From Salinisphaera sp. (GTDB lineage Bacteria; Pseudomonadota; Gammaproteobacteria; Nevskiales; Salinisphaeraceae): a stretch of 64,000 nt of DNA. The translations under genes were made by a program, and so were the position numbers. Location of the stretch: the NCBI GenBank assembly GCA_027858915.1, contig JAQIBT010000111.1, forward strand, positions 1 through 64,000. The letters are read 5' to 3'. Each line of letters starts with the position of its first letter. The first letter of the stretch is position 1. The notes under the pieces are model-generated. The model was not told where the DNA came from. It ran no database searches and saw only the letters and a list, made by a program, of their open reading frames with translations. Shown one piece after another: positions 18,208-28,761 of this stretch.

Positions 18208-20487
18208 CTAAAGCTGTGAGCGCCGCAAGCGCAGCGCATTCGTGATCACGGACACCGAAGAAAAACTCATGGCTGCCGCCGCCACCATGGGCGATAACAG
18301 GACGCCGAACAGCGGATAGAGCACACCGGCGGCGACCGGTACGCCGGCGCCGTTGTAGATGAAAGCGAAAAACAGGTTCTGCCGAATATTGCGCATGCTC
18401 TGTTCGGATAATCGGCGCGCCTTGGCGATACCGCGCAGGTCGCCCTTGACCAGGGCGATACGCGCGGACTCCATGGCCACGTCGGTACCGGTGCCCATGG
18501 CGATGCCAACATTGGCTTTCGCGAGCGCCGGCGCATCGTTGATCCCATCGCCGGCCATGGCCACCTTGTGGCCCTCGCGCTGCAGCTTCTCGACCAGCGC
18601 ATGCTTGTCTTCGGGCAGCGCGCCGGCGTGGACCTCGTCGATAGCCAGCTGTCGGGCCACGGACCGCGCCGTGTTTTCGTTATCACCGGTGAGCATGATG
18701 ATCCGCAGGCCGGCCTCGTGCAGGATGCGGACGGCTTCCGGCGTGGTCTGCTTGACCGGGTCCGCGACCGCGATCAGGCCCGCGATCCGGCCGTCCACAG
18801 CGCTCAGCATGACGGTCTCGCCCTCGTCGCGCCGCTTGTCTGCGGCCTCCTCCAGCGCGCTGGGGTCGATATCGTTGTCTGTCATCAGGCGGCTGTTTCC
18901 AACGAGCACACGGCGGCCGTCGATCGTGCCGCGCACGCCCTGACCGGTGATCGACTCGAAGTCGCTGACCGCAACCGGCTTCAAGCCTCTTTCGGCCGCT
19001 CCCTCCACGATCGAGCGAGCCAACGGATGTTCGCTGGCGTTTTCCAGCGAAGCCACCAGGCGGACCAGCTCGGACTCATCGAATCCGCCCGCGGTTTCGA
19101 CGGCGACGAGTACCGGCCGACCCTCGGTCAGGGTGCCGGTCTTGTCGACCAGCAGCACATCCACCTGTTCCATCAGTTCGAGTGCTTCGGCATCCCGAAT
19201 GAGGATGCCCTCGCGCGCCCCGCGGCCGACGCCGACCATCACCGACATGGGCGTGGCCAGACCCAGCGCACAGGGGCAGGCAACGATCAGCACCGAAATG
19301 GCCGCTACCAGAGCGTAAGCCAGGCTTGGCGCCGGCCCCACCAGCGCCCAGACGACGAACGCGACAACAGCGCTGCCCACGACGGCGGGCACGAAGACGC
19401 CGGCGACCTTGTCCGCAAGCCCCTGGATCGGCGCGCGCGAGCGTTGCGCCTGGGCAACCATGTCCACGATACGGGCCAGCACGGTATCCTCGCCGACGCG
19501 GGCCACGTTCATCACGAAGCTGCCGGTCTGATTGACGGTGCCGCCGGTGACCGCATCGCCCCCGCTTTTTTCCTGCGGGATGGGCTCCCCGGTGATCATG
19601 GATTCGTCCAGGGTCGAGTGCCCCTCAAGGATCTCGCCGTCCACCGGCACTTTTTCGCCCGGGCGTACCCGCAGATGATCGCCTGCTTCCAGCGTATCCA
19701 GCGCGACCTCTTCATCGTTACCGTCGGCGTCGATCCGGTGCGCGCTGGGCGGCACTAGATCCAGCAGGGATTTCATTGCCTGCGAGGTCTCACCGCGGGC
19801 GCGGGCCTCCATGACCTGGCCCAGCAGGATTAGCGTAATGATCACCGCCGCCGCCTCGAAATAGATCGGCGCGTTGCCGTGGCTCTTGAAGGCAGCCGGC
19901 AGCAGCTCGGGGGCCACCAGGGCGAAGACCGAAAAGCCGTAGGCCGCGCCGACCCCGAGCATGATGAGCGTCCACATATTCGGACTGACATTGACGACGG
20001 ATTTCCAGCCGCGCTTGAAAGCGAAGCCACCGCACCAGAGCACTACCGGCGTGGCCAGCGCGAACTGAATCCAGCCGAAGGCGGCACCCAGCAGGTCGCG
20101 AATACCCAGGCCCGGCACCATCTCGCCCATGGCCAGCAGCAGCACCGCCGCGGAGAGCGGCACGCTTACCCAGAAGCGTCGGCGCATGGCCTTGAGTTCG
20201 GCGTCGTCTTCCGAACCGCTGGATATGGTGATCGGTTCCAGTGTCATGCCGCACTTGGGGCAATCGCCGGGCGCGTCCTGGACGATCTCGGGATGCATGG
20301 GACAGGTGTATTGTGTCTGCCGTTGCGGCGGCGCACTCGCCGCCAGCGCCATCCCGCATTTTGGGCAGTCGCCGGGTTGGTCCTGCTCGACCTCCGGATG
20401 CATGGGACAGGTGTAGACGGCGCTTGTGCGTGACGGCCCCGGGTGGGGCAGCGGATCGGTTTGATTCCGGGCTTGAAGCATAGTCAT
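18208..20487 (-). CDS. copA: Copper-type P1B ATPase with two YCPMHP metal-binding modules
   Basis: A 759-residue heavy-metal pump. Two short N-terminal modules, YTCPMHPE...CPKCGM (residues about 25-46 and 60-81), replace the usual HMA domains. The core has ITGEP near 298, the transmembrane CPC motif at 404-406, the phosphorylation site DKTGT at 448, SEHPLA and [14 protein letters not shown] with the YN and MxxxS motifs of the last helices ([29 protein letters not shown]) is the Cu+-exporting signature. ATG at 20487 (a second ATG two codons later is possible). It follows the SHOCT gene by 49 bases in the same direction and is probably co-transcribed from the FNR-like promoter at 20923-20964. 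Confidence 0.94.
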   Translation of the reverse strand: MTMLQARNQTDPLPHPGPSRTSAVYTCPMHPEVEQDQPGDCPKCGMALAASAPPQRQTQYTCPMHPEIVQDAPGDCPKCGMTLEPITISSGSEDDAELKAMRRRFWVSVPLSAAVLLLAMGEMVPGLGIRDLLGAAFGWIQFALATPVVLWCGGFAFKRGWKSVVNVSPNMWTLIMLGVGAAYGFSVFALVAPELLPAAFKSHGNAPIYFEAAAVIITLILLGQVMEARARGETSQAMKSLLDLVPPSAHRIDADGNDEEVALDTLEAGDHLRVRPGEKVPVDGEILEGHSTLDESMITGEPIPQEKSGGDAVTGGTVNQTGSFVMNVARVGEDTVLARIVDMVAQAQRSRAPIQGLADKVAGVFVPAVVGSAVVAFVVWALVGPAPSLAYALVAAISVLIVACPCALGLATPMSVMVGVGRGAREGILIRDAEALELMEQVDVLLVDKTGTLTEGRPVLVAVETAGGFDESELVRLVASLENASEHPLARSIVEGAAERGLKPVAVSDFESITGQGVRGTIDGRRVLVGNSRLMTDNDIDPSALEEAADKRRDEGETVMLSAVDGRIAGLIAVADPVKQTTPEAVRILHEAGLRIIMLTGDNENTARSVARQLAIDEVHAGALPEDKHALVEKLQREGHKVAMAGDGINDAPALAKANVGIAMGTGTDVAMESARIALVKGDLRGIAKARRLSEQSMRNIRQNLFFAFIYNGAGVPVAAGVLYPLFGVLLSPMVAAAAMSFSSVSVITNALRLRRSQL

Positions 20488-20536
20488 ACAATGGGTCCTC
20501 GGCGTGCTATGCAAGCCGTTGCGATATTTCAATTTA

Positions 20537-20884
20537 TCAATCGGATAAGTGCTTCTTCTTATCCTGAAACTCCTCCTTATCGATCTCCCCCCGCGCAAAG
20601 CGCTCCTTCAGAATCTCGAGCGCCTTATTCTTCTGCGGGTCCGCGTCCGGGTGAGTGTGGTGAGCGCCCATCCCGGTCAGCCAGCGGATCGCAACCACCA
20701 CCAGTACGATGACGGCGCCGAAGAAGATAATCATCATCAGAGGGGCAAAGAACATCCCGATCCAGCCTCCATTCCACATCATGCCCGGGCCGTAATAGCC
20801 ATTCCCGGTTTGGGCCCAGGCCGGTGTGGCCACGCCCGTAGCAGTGACCAACAGGGTCGACGGCAGTTTCCTGATTCCACCCAT
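20537..20884 (-). CDS. Secreted or membrane SHOCT-domain protein
   Basis: A 115-residue protein with a signal peptide (cleavage likely after TPAWA, residue 24), a Gly/Tyr/Met-rich segment ([17 protein letters not shown]), one membrane helix (about 48-67) and a C-terminal SHOCT motif ([19 protein letters not shown]). SHOCT is a short oligomerisation module common in proteins encoded beside heavy-metal ATPases. The Met/His-rich region may bind copper (inference). ATG at 20884; it leads the operon with the copper ATPase. Confidence 0.88.
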   Translation of the reverse strand: MGGIRKLPSTLLVTATGVATPAWAQTGNGYYGPGMMWNGGWIGMFFAPLMMIIFFGAVIVLVVVAIRWLTGMGAHHTHPDADPQKNKALEILKERFARGEIDKEEFQDKKKHLSD

Positions 20885-20922
20885 GGCAGCACTCCAACAA
20901 GGTTCCTGGATGACATGGGGTG

Positions 20923-20964
20923 ATTAGACCATGGCTGCCGAGCCTAGACCGTGATCTGCGTCAA
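20923..20964 (-). promoter_or_regulatory. FNR-type class II promoter of the SHOCT-copA operon
   Basis: Reading the reverse strand, TTGACGCAGATCAC (20964-20951) is two bases from the FNR consensus TTGAT-N4-ATCAA. A -10 hexamer TCTAAT lies at 20928-20923. With the transcript starting at about 20916, the box centre is at -41.5, the canonical activator position, leaving a 31-base leader before the ATG at 20884. No CueR-type repeat was found. Confidence 0.5.
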
Positions 20965-21153
20965 TAAATGAGCGGCGCGGGTGGTATTTCGACACGCCTG
21001 GTTGTTCCGATCCCCCAGCCAGCCGCCAATAATCATCGAAGACAACGGCTGGTGCGTTGGCAGCGGTCAATGCAGCATTCGTCAGGCGTGTCGAGAATGA
21101 TTCCCGGAGTGCACGCATCGCACGTTAGCCGGGATCATCCCCTCTCTGTTGGA
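20965..21153. other. Intergenic region with a 12-bp long-range inverted repeat
   Basis: TCGACACGCCTG (20989-21000) and CAGGCGTGTCGA (21083-21094) are perfect complements 82 bases apart, and CCAGCC/GGCTGG can pair inside. This lies between the transketolase stop and the SHOCT promoter. It may be a structured 3' region or part of a small reverse-strand ORF (21118 to 20924, 64 codons) that I do not recognise. Confidence 0.4.
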
Positions 21154-23274
21154 TCAGTCGCTGGGCTCCAGCGCCGTCGGCACAGAATGCGTACCGTATG
21201 AACCGCCATTAACGGCGACGAATCGGAGGGCACGCGCCACCACCGCCTCGACCGTGAAGCCGTACTCGGGCAGCAGAATGTCGGCAGGCGCCGATGCGCC
21301 GAAGCTGTCGATACCCAGCACATCGCCGCGATCGCCTACATAACGGTGCCAGCCCTGCGTCGCTCCGAGTTCCACCGCCAGGCGGGCCGATACCGCAGGC
21401 GGCAATATCTCCTCGCGATACGTCAGCGACTGGGCATCGAACAAATCCCAACTCGGCATCGAGACGCAGCGCACAGCAACACCCTGGCTCTGGAGCACCT
21501 CGGCTGCCGCCAGAATCAACCCGACTTCGGAACCACTGGCAAGCAGAATCAGCCCGGGAAGCTCGTTGTCCGCGCCGTCGTCTGGCGCAGGCGGCATCAG
21601 GATGTAGGCGCCGCGGCGCAGGCCCTCGGCGTTGCCATATCGAGTGCGATCGAGCGTGGGCAGATTCTGGCGTGTCAGCACGAGCAGCACCGGGCGATCG
21701 CTCGTTTGCACGGCAACCTGCCATGCAACGGCCGTTTCGTTGGCGTCGGCCGGCCGGATCACGCTGAGATGGGGAATGGCCCGCAAGCTCGCCAGCTGCT
21801 CCACGGGTTGGTGCGTTGGCCCGTCTTCGCCCACCGCGATGCTGTCGTGCGTGAACACGTGAATCACGTGCAGCCCCATCAGCGCAGCAAGCCGGATCGC
21901 CGGGCGCATGTAGTCGGAAAAGATCAGAAATGTCGAGCCATAGGGCAGGAAACCGCCATGGGCCGCCAGGCCGTTCACGGTCGCGCCCATGGCATGTTCG
22001 CGCACGCCGAAATGCAGGTTTCGCCCGGCCCGGCTCCAGCCGCCGCCATCGCTGCCCTGGGTGTCGACGGCGGCCATCTCGGCCGGTTCAAAGTCGCCCA
22101 GCGCCTTGAGCTCGGTATGGGTGGACGGGTCGAGATCGGCCGAGCCGCCTATCAATGCCGGCAAGCGCGGCGCGATGGCGTTCATCACGGTGCCGCCGGC
22201 TACGCGCGTCGCCATGCCCTTGGCATCGGCCGGGAAGACCGGCATATCTGTATCCCAGCCCGCCGGCAGATCGCCGCACAGCCGCCCTTCGAGTTCCGCG
22301 GCCAATTCCGGAAAAGCGCGCTCATAGGCGCTCATGCGCGCGTTCCAATCCGCCTCGGCCTGCGCTCCGCGTTCACACGCCTGTCGAAAGAACGCCAGCG
22401 CCGAGTCGGGCACGAGAAAGGACGGATCGACCGGCCAGCCGAGCGTCTCCTTGGTCTGTTTCACGTCCTCCACGCCCAATGGCGAGCCATGTGCCTTGTA
22501 GCTATCCTGCTCGGGCGAACCGAAGCCGATATGGGTCCGCACGACAATCAGCGTCGGCCGGCCCGTGTCGGCGCGGGCGGTCTCCAGAGCCGCGCCTATA
22601 GCCGCCACGTCGTTGCCGTCGGCCACGCTCAGGATCTGCCATCCGTAGGCGGCGAAACGTTGCGCGCGGTCTTCCGAGAACGTGATGTCGGTGCCGGCCG
22701 ACAATGTCACGCGATTGTCGTCGTAGAGGCAGATCAGCTTGCCGAGCCGCAGATGTCCCGCCAGCGAGGCCGCCTCGGAGGCAAGGCCTTCCATGAGATC
22801 GCCATCGCTGACGATCGCCCAGGTGTGATGATTGATCGGTACATGGCCCTCGCGGTTGTAACACGCTGCGAGATGCGCTTCGCCGATGGCCATGCCGACC
22901 GCATTCGCCAAGCCCTGGCCAAGAGGGCCCGTAGTGATTTCGACGCCCGGCGTATGCCCGCGTTCCGGGTGCCCCGGCGTCTTGCTGCCCCATTGCCGAA
23001 AGTGTTTGAGATCATCCAGCGACAGGTCGTAGCCGGTCACGTGCAGCAGGCTGTACAGCAGCGCCGAGCCGTGCCCGGCCGACAGCACGAAGCGATCACG
23101 ATCGGCCCATTGCGGGTTGCTCGGGTGGTGCTTGAGCTGCTGCGTCCACAGCGTATAGGCCATGGGCGCGGCACCCAGCGGCAGGCCGGGATGGCCACTG
23201 TTGGCCTTCTGCACCATATCGACCGCCAGAAAGCGCAGCGTATTGATGCATTCCAACTCGAGTGAACGAGACAT
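21154..23274 (-). CDS. tkt: Transketolase
   Basis: A 706-residue ThDP enzyme that moves two-carbon units between sugar phosphates (xylulose 5-P with ribose 5-P or erythrose 4-P). The N-terminal ThDP domain has [55 protein letters not shown] and the metal site [16 protein letters not shown]. The middle domain has [19 protein letters not shown] and [23 protein letters not shown] at 23274 behind GAGG; it is divergent from the GH94 gene across 215 bases that contain one copy of the recurrent palindrome. Together with transaldolase and phosphoketolase it forms the non-oxidative part of the sugar phosphate network encoded here. A decayed partial copy lies at 14266-14390. Confidence 0.97.
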   Translation of the reverse strand: MSRSLELECINTLRFLAVDMVQKANSGHPGLPLGAAPMAYTLWTQQLKHHPSNPQWADRDRFVLSAGHGSALLYSLLHVTGYDLSLDDLKHFRQWGSKTPGHPERGHTPGVEITTGPLGQGLANAVGMAIGEAHLAACYNREGHVPINHHTWAIVSDGDLMEGLASEAASLAGHLRLGKLICLYDDNRVTLSAGTDITFSEDRAQRFAAYGWQILSVADGNDVAAIGAALETARADTGRPTLIVVRTHIGFGSPEQDSYKAHGSPLGVEDVKQTKETLGWPVDPSFLVPDSALAFFRQACERGAQAEADWNARMSAYERAFPELAAELEGRLCGDLPAGWDTDMPVFPADAKGMATRVAGGTVMNAIAPRLPALIGGSADLDPSTHTELKALGDFEPAEMAAVDTQGSDGGGWSRAGRNLHFGVREHAMGATVNGLAAHGGFLPYGSTFLIFSDYMRPAIRLAALMGLHVIHVFTHDSIAVGEDGPTHQPVEQLASLRAIPHLSVIRPADANETAVAWQVAVQTSDRPVLLVLTRQNLPTLDRTRYGNAEGLRRGAYILMPPAPDDGADNELPGLILLASGSEVGLILAAAEVLQSQGVAVRCVSMPSWDLFDAQSLTYREEILPPAVSARLAVELGATQGWHRYVGDRGDVLGIDSFGASAPADILLPEYGFTVEAVVARALRFVAVNGGSYGTHSVPTALEPSD

Positions 23275-23414
23275 AAGGCCACCTCTGGCGTGAAACGGTG
23301 GGAGTGCGTCGTTGGCTAGCATCGACGCCGGGCATTCGTGATGGCGCGCGAACCGCGGATCGGAAAACAGCGCTATCCATCGCCAAACTCTGGGCCGGCG
23401 CCACCGCCGCGTCC

Positions 23415-23428
23415 GTCTGCTAGCGCAC
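23415..23428. promoter_or_regulatory. Palindrome copy GTCTGCTAGCGCAC between tkt and GH94
   Basis: Twelve of 14 positions match. CGTCTG and CAGACG flank the core as an additional 6-bp inverted repeat. The whole 29-bp block 23406-23434 is identical to 31114-31142. It sits in the divergent tkt/GH94 region, 62-75 bases before the GH94 ATG, and could control both genes. Confidence 0.5.
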
Positions 23429-23489
23429 AGACGCGCGGCGGCGGCGAACGCATCTTGAGTATCTGGATGCTCTGCGAGTTACTTCAGTC

Positions 23490-26400
23490 ATGCCCGACAT
23501 TCAATTGCTGTCGAACGGTGCCTACCACGTGATGATCACGGAGGCCGGCGGGGGGTACAGCCGCTGGAAGGGCCTGGCGATCATGCGCTGGCGCGAAGAC
23601 GCAGCGCACGATCCCTGGGGGACATTCTGTTATCTGCGCGACGAGACCTGCGAGGCGAGCTGGTCGACCACGTTACAACCGTCCTGGCGGCCGCCCGACG
23701 ACTGCGGGCATGACTTTGCGGCTGGTCACACCACATTCCTGCGTTTCGACCACGACATCGAGGCGCGCACCGAGATTGCGATTTCAGGTGATGCCGACGT
23801 CGAGCTGCGCCGTCTCATCGTCACCAATCATTCCGACCAAAAACGAACGCTCAGCGCCACCAGTTATGCCGAAATCGTTCTGGCCCCAGCGGCCACCGAT
23901 TCCACGCACCCGGCATTCAGCAAACTGTTCATCCAGACCGAAATCGACCCGGAACTCGAGGCTATCCTGGCGACCCGGCGCGCGAGTACGCCCGACGACC
24001 CCACGCCATGGCTGTTCCATCTCGCGCGGCTCCGCAGCGTAGAGGCGAGTTCGCTTTCCTACGAGACCGACCGCAAGCGCTTTATCGGTCGTGGGCGCAG
24101 CAGCGTCGATCCACAAGCACTGGATAGCGGTGCGCCGCTGTCGGGCAGCGCTGGCCCGGTGCTCGACGCCGTCGCGGCCATCCGTGTTCCGTTTATTCTC
24201 GAGCCGGGTGCGTCAGTGACTATCGACTGGATCACGGGCGTTGCAGCAACGCGTGAGGCCTGCGTCAAGTTGGCGCGCACGGTCTGCGACGAACGCGCCA
24301 GCGCGGCCATTCTTGAACAGGCCGGCGCCTATCGAGCAACCACACTGCAGGCATTGCAGGCGAGCGACGCCGATGCGCTGACCTATGCGCGGATAGCCGC
24401 AGCCATTCTTTATGCCGACCGCGGCCTGCGGGCCGATGCGAACGTCATCGCACAGAACCGCCGCGGCCAATCGGATCTTTGGAAATTCGGCATCTCCGGC
24501 GATGTCGCTATCGTGTTGCTGTGCTTGAGCGATCCCGAGCGCCTCGACCTCGTGCGGCAACTGGTTCAGGCCCACGCGTACTGGCAAGCGCACGGTCTCG
24601 CAAGCGAACTGGCGATCCTTTGCGCGCCGGGCACCGACCGCGAGCCGACGCTGATCAGCCAAGTGCGCGAGTTGCTCGGCTCAAGTCCCGGCGCGGCTTC
24701 ACTCGACAAGCCCGGCGGTATTGTCGTGCTCGACGACGCGCAGCTCGACGCTGGCGATCAGATCCTGTTGCAAAGCGCCGCGCGCGTCGTTGTGCATGAC
24801 ACCGCCGAAACCCTCGCGGACCAGGTCATGCGGCGGTATGCCGCAGCGGACGCCGTACGCGCCGGTAGTAGACCCACGCCCTCTTCCTGGGCTGGCGCCC
24901 GCAGCCATGCCGCAGGCAACGAGATACCGGCCGACCACGGCTTCACGCCTGACGCGCGCGAGTACGTCATCACGGCATCAACCGCGCAGATGACGCCCGC
25001 CCCCTGGGTCAACGTCATCGCGAACCCGGACTTCGGCACCGTGGTATCGGAAAGTGGCAGCGCGACCACCTGGAGCGAAAACGCGCACGAGTTTCGCCTG
25101 ACGCCCTGGTCGAACGATCCGGTCAGCGACGCCAATACCGAGGCCTTCTACATCAGAGACGAGACCAGCGGTCGCTTCTGGTCGCCCACCCTGCTCCCCG
25201 CGCCTGGCGCTGGACAATACGTCACACGCCACGGCTTCGGCTATAGCCTGTTCGAACACACCGAGGACGAGATCGAGTCCGAACTGTCGATCCATGTGGC
25301 GATCGACGCGCCGATCAAGTTCTCGGTATTGACCTTGCGCAACCCCACGCGACAAGCTCGCCGACTCTCGGTGACCGGCTATCTCGACTGGGTACTCGGC
25401 GACGAACGCGCGAAGACGCTGATGCACGTCGTCACCGAACTGGACCCCGTAACCGGCGCGCTGTTCGCCCGCAATGCATACAACACCGACTTCGCCGGCC
25501 GCACGGTGTTCTTCGCCGTCGACACGCCCGATCCCGATAGCGCTGTAGAGGCCTGCGCCGACCGCGGCGACTTTCTTGGTTCCGGCGGCTCCCTGGCTAC
25601 ACCAGCCGCGCTCACTGAGGCACAGCTAACCGGTCGCGTCGGCGCGGCGCTCGATCCCTGCGCCGCGCTGCGCGTCGTGTTCGATCTGGCCCCCGGACAG
25701 GAACGGGTGGTCATCTTTCGGCTCGGTGCAGGCAAGACATCGGCCGACGCGCATGAACGGGTCAACGCCTCCCGCGGCGACGCAGCCGCACATGAGACGC
25801 TCGATGCAGTGCACGCCTATTGGCGGCAGACGCTGGGCGCGGTCCAGGTACAGACTCCCGACCGGCAATTGAATGCGCTGGCCAACGGCTGGCTGCTCTA
25901 CCAGGTCATCACCTCGCGCCTCTGGGGCCGCACCGGGTTCTATCAATCCAGCGGCGCGTTCGGTTTTCGCGATCAGTTGCAGGATGTGATGGCGCTCGTC
26001 CACGCCGCGCCGGCGCTGGTGCGCGAGCATCTGTTGCGCGCCGCATCGCGTCAGTTCGTCGAAGGCGACGCCCAGCACTGGTGGCATCCGCCCACCGGCA
26101 AGGGCGTGCGCACGCGTTGTGCCGACGATTTCCTGTGGCTACCGCTGGCGATCTGCCGCTACGTCGAGACCACCGGCGACGACGGCGTACTCGACGAATC
26201 CTGCCCGTTTCTTGCAAGCCGACCGCTGCATGCGGGCGAAGTATCGAACTACGAAAATCCCGGCCAGTCGGCCGAGCCCGCGAGCCTGTACGAGCACGGC
26301 GTGCGTGCGATCCAGCGCGGCCTCTCCTATGGCGAGCACGGTCTGCCGCTGATGGGGTCGTGCGACTGGAACGACGGCATGAATCTGGTAGGCGTCGGCG

Positions 26401-27368
26401 GCAAGGGCGAAAGCGTCTGGATGGCCTTTTTCCTGATCACGGTGCTGAAACGCTTCGCACCGCTGGCCCGGGATGCTGCCGACCCGGACTTCGCCGACCT
26501 GTGTGAACATGAGGCGCAACAGCTGGTCGAACGGGTGAACGCCTGCGGCTGGGACGGTGCGTGGTATCGGCGCGCCTGGTTCGATGACGGCACACCGCTC
26601 GGCACGGCCGCCAATACCGAATGCCGGATTGACTCGATCGCCCAGAGCTGGGCGGTATTGTCGGGCGCCGCGCCACCGGAACGAGCGCAGGCTGCGATGG
26701 ACGCTCTCGACCAACACCTGGTACACCGCGACACACGGCTGGTTCAGTTGCTGGCACCGCCGTTCGATACCGCAAAGCCATCGCCGGGTTATATCCAAGG
26801 CTATGTGCCCGGCGTGCGAGAAAACGGCGGCCAGTACACGCACGCTGCGATGTGGGCGGCGATGGCCTTCGCGTCACTCGACGATCAGAAACGCGCATGG
26901 GACTTGTTCGCACTGTTGAACCCGCTGAGCCACGCGGGCGATGCGGCTGCCGTGGCCACCTACCAGGTGGAGCCTTATGTCGTGGTCGGCGACGTCTATG
27001 CCGTCGCACCACACGCTGGTCGCGGCGGCTGGACCTGGTACACGGGCTCGGCAGGCTGGATGTATCAATTGATCGTTGAGTCGCTGCTCGGCCTGCGACG
27101 GCGCGGTAACCAACTCACCATGCGACCGCTGCTACCGAAAGACTGGACCTCGTTCAGTCTGCAATATCGCTTCGGCGCCACGACATACGCCATCGCTTGC
27201 CACTCGGACGAACCGGCGCTCTCTTGCACCACGCTCGACGGTATGGAGACCCCGGACGGCACACTAACGCTGACCGATGACGGCGAATCACATTCGATCG
27301 TCGTGACCGTGAGCAGCAATCCCGATCGGCGTCAGACTAGCCGGCGAGAGCCATGTAACTTGGGATGA
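23490..27368 (+). CDS. Stand-alone GH94-type protein, probable beta-oligoglucan phosphorylase
   Basis: A 1292-residue protein equivalent to the C-terminal part of cyclic beta-1,2-glucan synthases, without their glucosyltransferase and glycoamylase parts. It has two related N-terminal beta-sandwich segments starting QLLSNGAYHVMITEAGGGYS (residue 4) and PWVNVIANPDFGTVVSESGS (about residue 505), then the (alpha/alpha)6 catalytic domain with GFRDQLQDVMALVHAAP, QHWWHPPTGKGVRTRC and SCDWNDGMNLVG, which carries the family's general acid Asp. GH94 enzymes phosphorolyse beta-glucosides to glucose 1-phosphate; 1,2-beta-oligoglucan phosphorylases have this size. No signal peptide, so it is cytoplasmic. 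ATG at 23490. Its last codons overlap a gnd start remnant, so it once headed the gnd-zwf operon. The linkage specificity is inferred, not shown. Confidence 0.85.
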   Translation: MPDIQLLSNGAYHVMITEAGGGYSRWKGLAIMRWREDAAHDPWGTFCYLRDETCEASWSTTLQPSWRPPDDCGHDFAAGHTTFLRFDHDIEARTEIAISGDADVELRRLIVTNHSDQKRTLSATSYAEIVLAPAATDSTHPAFSKLFIQTEIDPELEAILATRRASTPDDPTPWLFHLARLRSVEASSLSYETDRKRFIGRGRSSVDPQALDSGAPLSGSAGPVLDAVAAIRVPFILEPGASVTIDWITGVAATREACVKLARTVCDERASAAILEQAGAYRATTLQALQASDADALTYARIAAAILYADRGLRADANVIAQNRRGQSDLWKFGISGDVAIVLLCLSDPERLDLVRQLVQAHAYWQAHGLASELAILCAPGTDREPTLISQVRELLGSSPGAASLDKPGGIVVLDDAQLDAGDQILLQSAARVVVHDTAETLADQVMRRYAAADAVRAGSRPTPSSWAGARSHAAGNEIPADHGFTPDAREYVITASTAQMTPAPWVNVIANPDFGTVVSESGSATTWSENAHEFRLTPWSNDPVSDANTEAFYIRDETSGRFWSPTLLPAPGAGQYVTRHGFGYSLFEHTEDEIESELSIHVAIDAPIKFSVLTLRNPTRQARRLSVTGYLDWVLGDERAKTLMHVVTELDPVTGALFARNAYNTDFAGRTVFFAVDTPDPDSAVEACADRGDFLGSGGSLATPAALTEAQLTGRVGAALDPCAALRVVFDLAPGQERVVIFRLGAGKTSADAHERVNASRGDAAAHETLDAVHAYWRQTLGAVQVQTPDRQLNALANGWLLYQVITSRLWGRTGFYQSSGAFGFRDQLQDVMALVHAAPALVREHLLRAASRQFVEGDAQHWWHPPTGKGVRTRCADDFLWLPLAICRYVETTGDDGVLDESCPFLASRPLHAGEVSNYENPGQSAEPASLYEHGVRAIQRGLSYGEHGLPLMGSCDWNDGMNLVGVGGKGESVWMAFFLITVLKRFAPLARDAADPDFADLCEHEAQQLVERVNACGWDGAWYRRAWFDDGTPLGTAANTECRIDSIAQSWAVLSGAAPPERAQAAMDALDQHLVHRDTRLVQLLAPPFDTAKPSPGYIQGYVPGVRENGGQYTHAAMWAAMAFASLDDQKRAWDLFALLNPLSHAGDAAAVATYQVEPYVVVGDVYAVAPHAGRGGWTWYTGSAGWMYQLIVESLLGLRRRGNQLTMRPLLPKDWTSFSLQYRFGATTYAIACHSDEPALSCTTLDGMETPDGTLTLTDDGESHSIVVTVSSNPDRRQTSRREPCNLG

Positions 27369-27455
27369 TGAGTCTTCGGCGGATGGGTACCAGCATGGTG
27401 CGGCGCCTTGTGAGCCACCGGCACGCATCCATCGCCCACAACAGGCACTCGAACT
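27353..27455 (+). pseudogene. gnd 5' remnant overlapping the end of the GH94 gene
   Basis: Bases from 27353 align with the first about 33 codons of gnd at 31447: after an ATG followed by a stop codon the frame reads LGMMSLRRMGTSMVRRLV (intact: [18 protein letters not shown]). The remnant starts inside the GH94 stop region exactly as the intact gnd starts inside the second GH94 remnant. It is a broken duplicate of the GH94-gnd junction. Confidence 0.75.
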
Positions 27456-27686
27456 GACCAACAATTCATGGGAGTGTGACCCTCGTATCTGAAAGCAACG
27501 ACCCGCCACCGATCCATATCGTAGTCCCGGCTACCGTCACGACATAAACCGGTTGCCATCAAATCGAAGCCCAACAAGAACGACGGCCTTGAAAACGACC
27601 ATAAAAGCACCGGTGCAAAGGCATCGATATTCATTTTGCTGATGTAAATCAGTAACCCAAACCGACGAAACCGACAGGCTGAACAA
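27456..27686. other. Upstream region of the FNR gene
   Basis: No gene. It contains the FNR-like box at 27639-27652 and an AT-richer stretch (27530-27670) that marks the left edge of the FNR/Usp cassette. Confidence 0.4.
27639..27652. promoter_or_regulatory. FNR-like box CTGATGTAAATCAG
   Basis: The core TGAT-N4-ATCA is intact with both outermost bases changed. Its centre lies 41 bases before the ATG of the FNR gene, too close for activation of a transcript with a leader, so autorepression is more likely. Confidence 0.5.
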
Positions 27687-28505
27687 ATGAGCTTCAAAAT
27701 CGTCATTGCCGAGAAAGCCGGAGGATGTGATGTCAAATTCGAACGCCAAATTGATGCTAGCTGGCCAAGGATCCGTCCTCATTCAGGAAATACGTGTATC
27801 AGACACGGAGATAGTTCGAAACCCGTGCTCGCGGACTGCCCTAACTGTCTATTCAAGCCACGTTGCCTACCCGCTGGAATCGATGGCGAAAGACTCACGC
27901 GCTTTTCACACTGTGTATTGCGACCGAATCGTCCAGTGAAAGCGGGCGACGTCCTGGTTCGTCAGGGCGACGCCATGAACACGCTGTATGCACTTCGCGC
28001 CGGCTCCCTGAAAGCTGTTTTCGACGATGCGAGCGGGTACGAACGGGTACTCGGCTTTCGCTTTCCTGGCACTGTCATCGGCTTGGCGGAATCAGGCAAT
28101 TCAGTATGGACGCGGACTTTTATTGCTTTGGAGGATACTTGGCTGTGCCGCATCCCGCTGCCGGGCATCGGCGACGATGCGCTTCAGCGTCAGCTGATAA
28201 GGCTTATGGGCGAGCGCTTGCGTTCTGAGTGCGACACACATCTGATGTTGGCCGTCAACGACGGATCGCGAAAAGTCGTGACTTTTCTTGTCGAAATCAG
28301 CGCCAGTTTCAGTGCACTCGGACTGTCCGCTTATCGCCTGCATTTACCGATGCACTATCTGGACATCGCCAGCTATCTCGGTATGCGGCACGAATCAGTC
28401 TCACGCACTCTCACCAAGTTACAGAATCGCGGTTTTTTGCGTAGAAAAGGACGACATATTGTTATTCTGGATTTCGACGCACTGTGCCAAGTCAGGAACG
28501 AGTGA
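27687..28505 (+). CDS. fnr: FNR-type oxygen-sensing transcriptional regulator
   Basis: A 272-residue Crp-fold protein. Cysteines C51, C54 and C60 (CPNCLFKPRC) plus C154 (TWLCRIPL) match the four [4Fe-4S] ligands of E. coli FNR in spacing (C51 to C154 is 103; 102 in E. coli). The recognition helix contains HESVSR (residues 235-240), carrying the Glu, Ser and Arg that read TTGAT half-sites. It should activate or repress genes under low oxygen. The start is uncertain: the ATG at 27687 gives about 30 more residues before the cysteine cluster than E. coli FNR, but no later ATG in frame precedes the cluster. FNR boxes lie upstream of this gene, both Usp genes and the copper pump. Confidence 0.92.
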   Translation: MSFKIVIAEKAGGCDVKFERQIDASWPRIRPHSGNTCIRHGDSSKPVLADCPNCLFKPRCLPAGIDGERLTRFSHCVLRPNRPVKAGDVLVRQGDAMNTLYALRAGSLKAVFDDASGYERVLGFRFPGTVIGLAESGNSVWTRTFIALEDTWLCRIPLPGIGDDALQRQLIRLMGERLRSECDTHLMLAVNDGSRKVVTFLVEISASFSALGLSAYRLHLPMHYLDIASYLGMRHESVSRTLTKLQNRGFLRRKGRHIVILDFDALCQVRNE

Positions 28506-28636
28506 TCATGGATCAGCTGAAAAGCCGTAGCACGGGCTGCCTTTGCCGCCGGTTTCCGCGTGATGCTGACAAGCCGGTTCCCTCCTCCGAGACATCCCTG
28601 GATGCTTGATTTTTCCTTCAATCAGAGGGCACCTAA
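28506..28636. other. Short intergenic interval after fnr
   Basis: No gene seen; the FNR box at its right end belongs to the next gene. Confidence 0.3.
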
Positions 28637-28678
28637 TTGATCCAAATCAATCGCACGACAGGCAGACTGACTTAACGT
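28637..28678 (+). promoter_or_regulatory. FNR-dependent promoter of the first Usp gene
   Basis: TTGATCCAAATCAA (28637-28650) is a perfect FNR consensus box. Its centre at 28643.5 places a class II start at 28685, and TAACGT (28673-28678) occupies the -10 position with the key T, A and T. The leader would be about 77 bases. Confidence 0.65.
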
Positions 28679-28761
28679 AAAGGATACAAACAACATATGT
28701 TTCGGTATTTGCAGGGGGTTACTAAACGCTCAGCGCGACTATTCCATCCAGGAGGATTGAG

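Noticed and set aside
20924-21118. Reverse-strand ORF of 64 codons between tkt and the SHOCT gene
   Set aside because: Plausible composition but no clear ribosome site or homology; its sequence contains the two arms of the inverted repeat, so RNA structure explains it as well.
21346-23265. Long forward open frame opposite tkt (639 codons)
   Set aside because: Antisense shadow of transketolase; no ribosome site and no recognisable domain.
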